Assembly: GCA_965238305.1 (NCBI GenBank)
Contig: CBDEHK010000001.1
Location: forward strand, 1 to 64,000
Length of the DNA stretch: 64,000 nucleotides
Source: CBDCGJ01 sp965238305
Lineage (GTDB): Bacteria; Pseudomonadota; Alphaproteobacteria; GCA-2731375
Direction: 5' to 3'
Of this stretch, positions 26,632 through 34,154 are shown in pieces. Within the stretch, counting starts at the first letter, position 1; every line of letters begins with the position of its first letter. Below the pieces are notes generated by a model. The model searched no databases. It was given only the letters and a program-made list of their open reading frames with translations, and was not told where the DNA came from. The position numbers and the translations under genes are program-made.

Positions 26632-28218
26632 ATGACCACCAACTCAGAACTCGCTCTGGCCAGCAATGCTTGGCCGTTTGCCGAAGCCAGCAAGATTATC
26701 AAGCGGCTGGGCGGCAAACCGGCGGACAAAGGTTATGTGTTGTTCGAAACCGGCTATGGACCCTCGGGCCTGCCCCATATCGGTACCTTCGCGGAAGTGG
26801 CGCGCACTTCGATGGTGCGCCGGGCGTTTGCCGAGTTAAGCGATATTCCAACCCGTTTATTCGCATTTTCCGACGATATGGATGGCTTGCGCAAAGTCCC
26901 GGACAATGTCCCAAACAAGGATATGCTGGCGCAACATTTGGACAGGCCATTGACGCAGGTGCCCGATCCCTTTGGCACCCACGAAAGTTTCGGCGCCCAT
27001 AACAATGCCCGCTTGCAGGCGTTTTTGGATGATTTCGGCTTTGACTATGATTTTGTTAGCTCCACCGATTGCTACAAATCCGGCCGGTTCGATGACGCAT
27101 TGTTGGCCATACTGCGCAACTACGACAAAGTCATCAATGTCATCCTGCCGACGCTGGGTGAAAAACGCCGCGCCACCTATAGCCCGTTCCTGCCGGTCAG
27201 CCAGCAGTCGGGCCGGGTCTTGCAAAACGGTATTCTGGACTGGGACACCGACGCCGGCACCGTCATTTATGAAGAAGAAGATGGCAGCAAAGTTGAAACT
27301 GTCGTCACCGGCGGGGCCTGCAAACTGCAATGGAAAGCGGACTGGGCGATGCGCTGGTTCGCGCTGGATGTCGATTACGAAATGTCCGGCAAGGACTTGA
27401 TTGATAGTGTCAGATTATCAAGCGCGATCTGCCGGATACTCGGCGCGCGGCCACCGGAGAGTTTCAATTACGAACTTTTCCTGGATGAAAATGGCAGCAA
27501 GATTTCCAAGTCGGTCGGCAATGGTCTGACGATCGATGAATGGTTGCGCTATGGCACGCCCGAAAGCCTGTCGCAGTATATGTACCAATCGCCCCGGAAA
27601 GCCCGGCGGCTCTATTTCGATGTGATCCCGCGGGCGGTCGACGACTATTTAAAGAACATCGAAGATTTTGGCGTCAAAAACGATCAGAACATCTATGCCA
27701 ATGCGGTTTGGCATATTCATGCGGGCGAGCCGCCCCGCGCCAAAGTTCCGGTTAGTTTTGCCTTGTTGTTGAATTTGGCGGGTGCCTGCAATAGTGAGGA
27801 TAAATCGGTCCTTTGGGGTTTCATTTCCCGTTATACGCCAGGTTCGACGCCGGAGAACAACCCGCTGTTGGATAATCTAGTCGGCTACGCGATCAATTAT
27901 TATCAGGACTTTGTCAAACCGACCAAGTCTTATCGCGCGCCGGATGATCAGGAACGCGCAGCAATGCAGGATTTGTTAACCCGTCTTGGCACGATGCCGG
28001 CAGAGGCGTCTGGTGAGGAAATTCAAAGTGCCATCTACGCGGTCGGCAAAGAGCACGAATTTGAAAACCTGCGCAACTGGTTCAAAGCGCTCTATGAAGT
28101 CCTGTTTGGACAAAGCCAGGGGCCGCGCATGGGATCGTTCGTTGCCCTTTATGGAATCGAAGAAACCCGCACCCTGCTCGAACGCGCCCTCGCCGGGGAA
28201 GATTTGTCTGCTCAATAA
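26632..28218 (+). CDS. lysK: Lysyl-tRNA synthetase, class I
   Basis: A 528-aa class I LysRS, which attaches lysine to tRNA-Lys using a Rossmann fold unlike the common class II enzyme. The HIGH-type signature is GPSGLPHIGTF (about residues 43-53) and the KMSKS-type signature is SKISKSVGNG (about 286-295). An alpha-helix-cage C-terminal anticodon domain follows. Class I LysRS occurs in archaea and many alphaproteobacteria, in keeping with the rest of this segment. The frame is open for another 149 codons upstream inside the DMT gene, but the ATG at 26632 gives the expected N-terminus (WPFAEASKIIKRLGG). The gene ends within a 25-bp palindrome. Confidence 0.95.
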   Translation: MTTNSELALASNAWPFAEASKIIKRLGGKPADKGYVLFETGYGPSGLPHIGTFAEVARTSMVRRAFAELSDIPTRLFAFSDDMDGLRKVPDNVPNKDMLAQHLDRPLTQVPDPFGTHESFGAHNNARLQAFLDDFGFDYDFVSSTDCYKSGRFDDALLAILRNYDKVINVILPTLGEKRRATYSPFLPVSQQSGRVLQNGILDWDTDAGTVIYEEEDGSKVETVVTGGACKLQWKADWAMRWFALDVDYEMSGKDLIDSVRLSSAICRILGARPPESFNYELFLDENGSKISKSVGNGLTIDEWLRYGTPESLSQYMYQSPRKARRLYFDVIPRAVDDYLKNIEDFGVKNDQNIYANAVWHIHAGEPPRAKVPVSFALLLNLAGACNSEDKSVLWGFISRYTPGSTPENNPLLDNLVGYAINYYQDFVKPTKSYRAPDDQERAAMQDLLTRLGTMPAEASGEEIQSAIYAVGKEHEFENLRNWFKALYEVLFGQSQGPRMGSFVALYGIEETRTLLERALAGEDLSAQ

Positions 28219-28238
28219 AAGTGTCTGACACTTTTATT
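28214..28238. terminator. Perfect 25-bp palindrome serving as likely bidirectional terminator
   Basis: AATAAAAGTGTC and GACACTTTTATT flank a single T, so transcripts from either side form an 11-bp stem with a 3-base loop flanked by A- and T-rich arms. The palindrome contains the TAA of lysK and, on the other strand, the TAA of the aminotransferase. Placement between convergent genes and the A/T arms support bidirectional termination. Confidence 0.7.
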
Positions 28239-29085
28239 CAAAAACCGGGAACTTTTTGGCATATTCCCAATAAAGCTCACGCGCACGGGTGGCGATGGGT
28301 CCCGGTTGCATGGCGCGGTCTTCGAACTGGATCACCGGCATGACCTTGCCAAAATTGCCGGTATTGAAGATTTCGTCGGCACCATCGATATCTTCCGGCG
28401 ATAATGTCGTTTGCAGCACTTCGATACCATCATCACGCAACAATTCAATTATAGTTTGTCGGGTAATGCCGTTTAGGAAAGCGCCAGTAACCGCCGGGGT
28501 CATGGCGACACCGTCTTTGGCGATCCAGATATTGGCGCTGGCGAATTCCGCAACATTTCCGTTCGCATCCAGCATCACGGCGTTATCAAAGCCGCGATCC
28601 ATCGCTTCTTTCACGGCCCGGCCGCTATTGGCATAAAGGCAGGACGCTTTGGCATCGGTCGGCGCCATATCGCGGGCCGGACGGCGTCGGCTCGACCAAC
28701 AGGCTTTAAAGCCGGAAAAATCAGGCATCGGACTTTCGTAAACTGCCAAAGTAAATTCCGTCGATGCTGGCTCAACGACGACAAACCCCTCCATACCGAA
28801 AAACATTGGCCGCACGTAGAGTTCCGCTTCTTTTGGAAACTTTCTGGCCCCTTCTAAACAAAGTTCCGCAATCTCCGTTGCTTCCTTTGTCGGCTCCAGC
28901 ATCATCGCTTTGGCGGAATGGATCAACCGCTCGCAGTGGCCCTGCAAATCAGGGGCACAGCCGTCAAATACACGGGCACCATCAAAGACTGTTGAAGCCA
29001 TCCAAAAGGCATGGTTCATGGGGCCGAGAATATTCGGATTTTCGTCATACCATTGACCCTGATAATAAACTACTTGCTGCATCAT
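28234..29085 (-). CDS. Branched-chain amino acid aminotransferase family (class IV, PLP)
   Basis: A 283-aa fold-type IV PLP aminotransferase, like IlvE, which interconverts branched-chain amino and 2-oxo acids; D-amino acid transaminase and aminodeoxychorismate lyase are relatives. Seen are HAFWMASTVFDGARVFDG (about residues 24-41), a conserved ELYVRPMFFGMEG region, the Lys-containing KASCLYANSGRAVKEA segment, and the NVAEFASANIWIAKDG and GAFLNGITRQTIIELL motifs that bind the cofactor phosphate. I chose the ATG at 29085 because GTGGAG lies seven bases upstream and the N-terminus then matches the family; the frame opens 18 codons earlier. The gene ends in the palindrome shared with lysK. Confidence 0.88.
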   Translation of the reverse strand: MMQQVVYYQGQWYDENPNILGPMNHAFWMASTVFDGARVFDGCAPDLQGHCERLIHSAKAMMLEPTKEATEIAELCLEGARKFPKEAELYVRPMFFGMEGFVVVEPASTEFTLAVYESPMPDFSGFKACWSSRRRPARDMAPTDAKASCLYANSGRAVKEAMDRGFDNAVMLDANGNVAEFASANIWIAKDGVAMTPAVTGAFLNGITRQTIIELLRDDGIEVLQTTLSPEDIDGADEIFNTGNFGKVMPVIQFEDRAMQPGPIATRARELYWEYAKKFPVFE

Positions 29086-29199
29086 AAAACTCCACCGCGG
29101 TCGCGGCCAAAAGGATGGGAAATATCGAGCCGGAGACATAGCACAATCCCGGGCCCAATTTCCAGCCGCGTCATTACCGCGAATGTTAGGATGAAGAAA

Positions 29200-30072
29200 T
29201 CAGCAGACTTTGCATTCTTTTCTGGCTTGGTCGACTAACAAAGCCATCTGGCGATAGATGATCGCACCCGGGACTAATGAGTCACCAAATATCAAGGTTG
29301 GCGTACCGCTGACACCAATTTTTCGACCCAACGCCAGATTCTGATCGATTTCCGCCTGGACTTCCACCGAATTCATATCATTTTTCAACCGCGCCACATC
29401 GAGGCCAACAGAAGCCGCAAGTTGCATGATAATATTCTCGTTTATGGCGCCTTTATTTGACATCAACGCATTATGGTATTCGACATATTTTCCTTGTTTC
29501 TTGGAGGCGATTGCCGCTTGCGCAGCCAGAACCGAATTAGGGCCCAAGATCGGAAACTCTTTATAGATGAAGCGAACATCCGTCTGTTCGTCTTTTAATT
29601 TCGTAACATCCGCATGCACCCGTTTGCAATACCCGCATTGATAGTCGAAAAATTCAACAACCGGAATTTTACCGTCCGGATTGGTAACGTAATCCGCGGG
29701 TGAGGCAAAAATGGCGTCGCGATGGGTGACCACCATCTTTTCGTTCTGCTGCCGCGACGCCATTTGCTGACGCCGTTGCAATACCGCCGACATTTCGTTC
29801 AGAATTTCCGGGTTTTCGAGCAGATATTCCCGCACGATTTTGATCACATGTTCGTCGTCGAGTGACATGGACTGCGATCGAGTTGACATCGCCGATCCGG
29901 ATGTTGTGGCCGTCGACACTGTCGATTTCTCGCCCGCTTTCCGGGCCGTCGCCGGCATTTCCGCAGTGACCGAATTCGGTTGGGTCCAATAACCCAAAAC
30001 AAATCCAGTGGCCACGAGAAGCAGAAGAGCGATAACAATAACGCCCTTGTTTGAATTTCCGTGCTTTACCAT
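29200..30072 (-). CDS. DsbA-family thiol-disulfide oxidoreductase (periplasmic)
   Basis: A 290-aa protein with an N-terminal membrane anchor or uncleaved signal (VIVIALLLLVATGFVLGYW, about residues 11-29), a Ser/Thr-rich linker, a short helical segment (EILNEMSAVLQRRQQM) and a thioredoxin-fold domain (about 115-290). The active site is CGYC in FFDYQCGYCKRVH (about 150), and the cis-proline loop is GVSGTPTLIFG near 248. This matches the Com1/ScsC-like DsbA group of alphaproteobacteria. It would catalyse disulfide formation or isomerisation in the periplasm. It lies 89 bp downstream of the M48/TPR protease on the same strand, suggesting a joint role in envelope protein quality control. Confidence 0.9.
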   Translation of the reverse strand: MVKHGNSNKGVIVIALLLLVATGFVLGYWTQPNSVTAEMPATARKAGEKSTVSTATTSGSAMSTRSQSMSLDDEHVIKIVREYLLENPEILNEMSAVLQRRQQMASRQQNEKMVVTHRDAIFASPADYVTNPDGKIPVVEFFDYQCGYCKRVHADVTKLKDEQTDVRFIYKEFPILGPNSVLAAQAAIASKKQGKYVEYHNALMSNKGAINENIIMQLAASVGLDVARLKNDMNSVEVQAEIDQNLALGRKIGVSGTPTLIFGDSLVPGAIIYRQMALLVDQARKECKVC

Positions 30073-30161
30073 AACTCAATACCTGTAATGCTGCCGATTT
30101 AACCATATCATGGGCGATGGTCAGCTTTGCTACAAGGCTTGGTTTATCACATCCCCTTGAT

Positions 30162-31541
30162 TTATTTTCTTTTATTTGGTCGTTTTTGGCGTTTTTCAGG
30201 TGAACCGATAGCAATAATGTCCTGGGCCCGTAATTGACCGGGGGAACCGGCAGGCAAAGCCTGCTCGGCCCGACGGGCCTGGGTCACAGCATCTTTGCGT
30301 CGACCGCTCAAAATATACCTTTCAGCCGTTGCTAAAGCGGCATTTCCGATATCTCCGTTCCGCCCATAAGCCACCGCCAGCCAGCGCCAAGTGCTCGAAA
30401 GACGCGGGTCCAGGCGCCTAGAGTTGTTCAGAATTACTAACGCCTCCGCCAGGTCGGCTGCCGTTTCCGTCGCCAACAATGTCTGGCCCAATCCGGTCAT
30501 TAATTGACTTTCCCGTGGCAAGGCACGAACCGCCGCGCGATAATATGGGACAGCCGCAGTGGCCTTCCCATGTTCCAACAATACCTGTCCGCGCAGTTCG
30601 TTGAAATAGGGATCATTGGGCGCCGCCGCAAGCAATTGATCAAGCTCCAGCAAACTATCGTCAAGCTGATGAGCACGATGATAAGCCACGGCGCGGGCAT
30701 AAATCGCCGGCATCGAAATATTGGATTTCGGGTAGGTTTGCAGGGTCTGATCGGGTGGCAGAATAAATCCCTTCAACTTTGCCCGCATGCGCGCATGGGC
30801 GATTTGATAGTTTGCCGGATCGAGCTTGTCGGAATTCACCGATTTGGCGATGTGATTTTCGGTAGCTGTAATCCGATCGGAAAAAATCGGATGGGTGCGG
30901 ACATAGGGATCCTGGTTCGACGTGATCAAAGCTTCTTGCGAGCCGAGCATTTGAAAAAACGACAACAATCCTTTCGCCGATTGACCGGTGGCATCCAACG
31001 TAGAGAATGCGGCTTGGTCGGCGGATGATTCCTGCGTCCGGCTATATTTAAGGAAATTCCGCTGTGCCACCTGCTGACCACCGGCAATAATAGCGCCGCC
31101 GACGTCGCCACTGCCCGCAACGACTGCCGCCGCGCCCAGGACCATGGCCAAAATCGTCTGCCAGCTGGCGCGGCTCAATTCGTCATGGGTGCGGGCCAAA
31201 TGACCGCCGGTGATGTGGCCGGTTTCATGGGCGATCACACCAATCACCTGATTGGCCGTATCGCTGGCCATCAACAGGCCGGTATTAATAAAGATATTCT
31301 GCCCACCGGCAACGAAGGCGTTAATACTGGAATCATTGACAATAATTACATGAACAGACCTTGCATCCAGGCCGGCCATGGCGAATAGTGGCGAGCCGTA
31401 CATCCGAATTGTATTTTCAATTTCAGCATCTCGGATTATACCTGCAGCACGTGCGTTGTGTGCTGTCGGCAACACAAAAAAAGCGGTCAATAACAGGGTT
31501 AGGTAAAGTCGAATTATGAAGCGTTTCATCAAGGTGTCCAT
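30162..31541 (-). CDS. M48 family metalloprotease with TPR repeats (BepA/YfgC-like)
   Basis: A 459-aa periplasmic zinc protease/chaperone. A signal peptide (LYLTLLLTAFFVLPTAHNARA, about residues 11-31) precedes an M48 domain with HETGH (about 104) and the third ligand Glu in ESSADQAAF. The C-terminal third (about 290-440) consists of TPR repeats. BepA-type proteins assist outer-membrane protein and LptD assembly and degrade stalled substrates. The start ATG (31539-31541) shares bases with the start ATG of the divergent GGT-like gene, leaving no intergenic space; a second Met four codons in is an alternative. Confidence 0.9.
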   Translation of the reverse strand: MDTLMKRFIIRLYLTLLLTAFFVLPTAHNARAAGIIRDAEIENTIRMYGSPLFAMAGLDARSVHVIIVNDSSINAFVAGGQNIFINTGLLMASDTANQVIGVIAHETGHITGGHLARTHDELSRASWQTILAMVLGAAAVVAGSGDVGGAIIAGGQQVAQRNFLKYSRTQESSADQAAFSTLDATGQSAKGLLSFFQMLGSQEALITSNQDPYVRTHPIFSDRITATENHIAKSVNSDKLDPANYQIAHARMRAKLKGFILPPDQTLQTYPKSNISMPAIYARAVAYHRAHQLDDSLLELDQLLAAAPNDPYFNELRGQVLLEHGKATAAVPYYRAAVRALPRESQLMTGLGQTLLATETAADLAEALVILNNSRRLDPRLSSTWRWLAVAYGRNGDIGNAALATAERYILSGRRKDAVTQARRAEQALPAGSPGQLRAQDIIAIGSPEKRQKRPNKRK

Positions 31542-32955
31542 GCAAACCTTAGTACTACGTAATCTTAGGCCCGCTAAACGTCAATGGGCAGTTCTTTTGG
31601 CGATTTTTTTGTTTCTGCCTTCGGCCTGCAGCGATTCAACGCCGCCAGTAGGCGAACTGGGAGCGGTTGAAGGTTTTGTCGGCGTTGTCGCGGTGGAGGA
31701 ACCGCGGGCTGCGTTGTTAGCGCAGGATATTCTATCTGCTGGCGGTACGGCATCTGACGCCGCGACTGCCGCATTTTTTGCCATGACGGTCACTTACCCG
31801 GTCGGAGTGGGTTTAGGCGGCGGCGGCATTTGTATCGTATATGACGCGATAAGTGCCACCGTCGAAAGTCTGGACTTCTTACCGCGACCGGCCGCCGCTG
31901 GTGGTGAAGTATTAATACCCGGCAGTTTGCGCGGCATGGCCAGCCTTCATGCCCGCTATGGCCGGCTACGCTGGTCGCAAGTTGTTACGCCGGCTGAGCG
32001 GATGGCCCGCTTTGGCCACCCAATGAGCCGTGCCCTCAATCGACGCCTCGCCAATAGCAAACAAATACTGGATGGCGATCTGATGTTGAAGCGCTTGTTT
32101 CTGAGCAACGATGGTGCTGTCAAGGCCGAAGGTGTGCAGATAGAACAGGTGGAACTGGCCACGGTTCTGGGCCGTATTCGGGCCAAGGGCGTGTCCGATT
32201 TTCACGGCGGCGAAAGTGGCAAACTATTTGTCGAGGATACCACAAAACTAGGCGGCAAAATCACCATCGACGAGATACGGAAGTATATTCCGTCGTGGAA
32301 AAAAACCCGAACCTGGGAATTTGGGAATTTGGTTGTCCATGGACCGACAGAAGATATTGCCGGTGGCCGCATTTTGGCCAGCATGGTCGATGGTTTCGAA
32401 AGTGCCGGTCAGTTCGATGCGACGACCCGACTTCAGGTCACGGCGGCGGCAATTGGCGATCAGGTTGTCCAGTCCCATGGTGGCGACGCGGCGCTTGCGA
32501 TCATTGATAGCCGCGGCAACGCTGTGTCCTGTCAGTTTACGATGGGCAAGGAACTAGGCATGGGGCGGATGCTACCCTCCCTTGGATTTGCGGCCACGTC
32601 AGCCGCCAGTCCGATCGATCATGTGGCGCCGATGCTGGCCAGCAATCCCCATTTGGATCAAGGCTATTTTGCCGCCGCGTCAAGCCAAGGCTTGGCAGGA
32701 TTGGCGGCGCTCGCCCCATTGGTGGTTGGTGTGTTGGAAGAAGATCAAGAATTGGCAGCGGCAATATCTGCGTTACGCGCGGTCAAACTTGGCACCCGCG
32801 GTGAAGAGATCACGGAAACGGGCGATGGCAGAGGCGCACGGATCGGCTTGGTTCAAGCAGCACATTGTTTGACTGCGGTGACGCGAAGCCCGGAATTGTG
32901 CACTGCGGTTTCCGATCCTCGCGGCTATGGCTTGGCGCCCGGACAGGTCCGCTAG
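31540..32955 (+). CDS. Gamma-glutamyltransferase-like lipoprotein, apparently lacking the catalytic Thr
   Basis: A 471-aa protein homologous to gamma-glutamyltranspeptidase, which normally cleaves itself at a Thr that then acts as nucleophile. The N-terminus has a lipobox (LFLPSACSD, about residues 23-31), so it is probably a lipoprotein. Recognisable GGT parts are ILSAGGTASDAATAAFFAMTVTYPVGVGLGGGG (about 62-94) and the FHGGESGKLF segment. Where active enzymes have T-T-H-x-S before VVDxxGNAVS, this protein has D-A-A-L-A before IIDSRGNAVS, so the nucleophile seems replaced by Asp. It is also about 100 residues shorter than typical GGT. I infer a non-cleaving, perhaps binding or structural role. 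The ATG at 31540 is chosen because AAGGTG lies just upstream; one at 31516 is also possible. Confidence 0.8.
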   Translation: MQTLVLRNLRPAKRQWAVLLAIFLFLPSACSDSTPPVGELGAVEGFVGVVAVEEPRAALLAQDILSAGGTASDAATAAFFAMTVTYPVGVGLGGGGICIVYDAISATVESLDFLPRPAAAGGEVLIPGSLRGMASLHARYGRLRWSQVVTPAERMARFGHPMSRALNRRLANSKQILDGDLMLKRLFLSNDGAVKAEGVQIEQVELATVLGRIRAKGVSDFHGGESGKLFVEDTTKLGGKITIDEIRKYIPSWKKTRTWEFGNLVVHGPTEDIAGGRILASMVDGFESAGQFDATTRLQVTAAAIGDQVVQSHGGDAALAIIDSRGNAVSCQFTMGKELGMGRMLPSLGFAATSAASPIDHVAPMLASNPHLDQGYFAAASSQGLAGLAALAPLVVGVLEEDQELAAAISALRAVKLGTRGEEITETGDGRGARIGLVQAAHCLTAVTRSPELCTAVSDPRGYGLAPGQVR

Positions 32956-32986
32956 AGCACATCTTTCTGATCTGAGAGGATCGATT

Positions 32987-34135
32987 GTGAAACTTGCAAA
33001 AACCCGCGATATCCCGCCCTTCATCGTGATGGAAATCATGAAAGAAGCCGCCGCGCGAGAACAACAAGGCGGCGATATCTTGCATATGGAGGTCGGGCAA
33101 CCTTCTACCGGCGCGCCTAAAGGTGTTATCGAAGCGGCAAAGCGTGCTTTGGACACGCATGTCCTGGGTTATACACTAGCGCTAGGCATTCCGGAATTAC
33201 GCCAAGCGATCGCGACTTATTATGCCAGCGATTATGGCGTCGAAGTCCCAATGGAACGAGTGGTTGTGACGACCGGATCGTCGGGCGGTTTCTTGCTCTC
33301 ATTTCTGGCTTGCTTCGATCCCGGCGATAAAGTTGCGATCCTGCGACCGGGCTATCCCTGTTATCGCAATATTCTCACTGCCCTTGATATTGATGCAGTA
33401 GACGTGCCGGTTGGTCCGGAAACTAGGTTCCAACCGACCGTGGAATTATTGGACAAAACCGGCGGCAGCGATCTTGATGGCCTACTGATCGCCAGTCCCG
33501 CCAATCCGACCGGGTCGATGCTAACTGACGACGAATTCGAGAAACTGTTGAATTATTGCAGAGATCGCGACATTCACTATATCTCGGACGAAATATATCA
33601 CGGTATCAGCTACCATCGACGTGCCCGTTCGGCCTTGGAGTTCAATCATGATTCCTTAGTCATCAACAGCTTTTCAAAATATTTTTCGATGACCGGTTGG
33701 CGACTGGGTTGGATGGTGGTGCCGGAAAATATGGTCGAGCCGGTTGAGCGACTGGCGCAGAACTTGTTCATTTCAGCCCCATCGCTGTCGCAATATGCAG
33801 CGCTTGAAGCCTTCAATTGCCGGGCCGAACTAGATGCCAATGTCGCGCGCTATAGCGACAATCGAAAATTGTTGCTAGACCGCTTGCCGGCTGCTGGGTT
33901 TGACAAAATGGCACCGGCGGACGGCGCCTTCTACATCTATGCCGATGTCCGCGACGTTACCAATAACGCTGAAATATTTTGCCGCGAAATGATGCAGGCG
34001 ACCGGTGTCGCCGCCACCCCCGGTGTCGATTTTGATCCGGTGGATGGCCGCGCCTATGTCCGATTTTCATTTGCCGGTGCAACCGAGCACATGGGCGAAG
34101 CCGCGGATCGGCTTACAACTTGGCTAGGAAACTAG
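32987..34135 (+). CDS. Class I/II PLP-dependent aminotransferase
   Basis: A 382-aa fold-type I aminotransferase of the AspC-like group. HMEVGQPSTGAPKGVIEAAKRAL (N-terminal), TTGSSGGFLLSFLACFDPGD, ASPANPTGSML (about 170-180, Asn binding the cofactor), the YISDEIYHGISY segment and the PLP-binding Lys in SFSKYFSMTGWRLGW (about 222-236) are present, with the substrate-carboxylate Arg in YVRFSFAG near the C-terminus. The chosen start is a GTG at 32987 with GAGAGGA seven bases upstream; the in-frame ATG at 32927 would overlap the GGT-like gene and adds an unconserved segment. Amino-acid specificity is not evident. Its stop is 20 bp from the end of the convergent rne. Confidence 0.9.
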   Translation: MKLAKTRDIPPFIVMEIMKEAAAREQQGGDILHMEVGQPSTGAPKGVIEAAKRALDTHVLGYTLALGIPELRQAIATYYASDYGVEVPMERVVVTTGSSGGFLLSFLACFDPGDKVAILRPGYPCYRNILTALDIDAVDVPVGPETRFQPTVELLDKTGGSDLDGLLIASPANPTGSMLTDDEFEKLLNYCRDRDIHYISDEIYHGISYHRRARSALEFNHDSLVINSFSKYFSMTGWRLGWMVVPENMVEPVERLAQNLFISAPSLSQYAALEAFNCRAELDANVARYSDNRKLLLDRLPAAGFDKMAPADGAFYIYADVRDVTNNAEIFCREMMQATGVAATPGVDFDPVDGRAYVRFSFAGATEHMGEAADRLTTWLGN

Positions 34136-34154
34136 CCAACCGAATTAACTCCGA

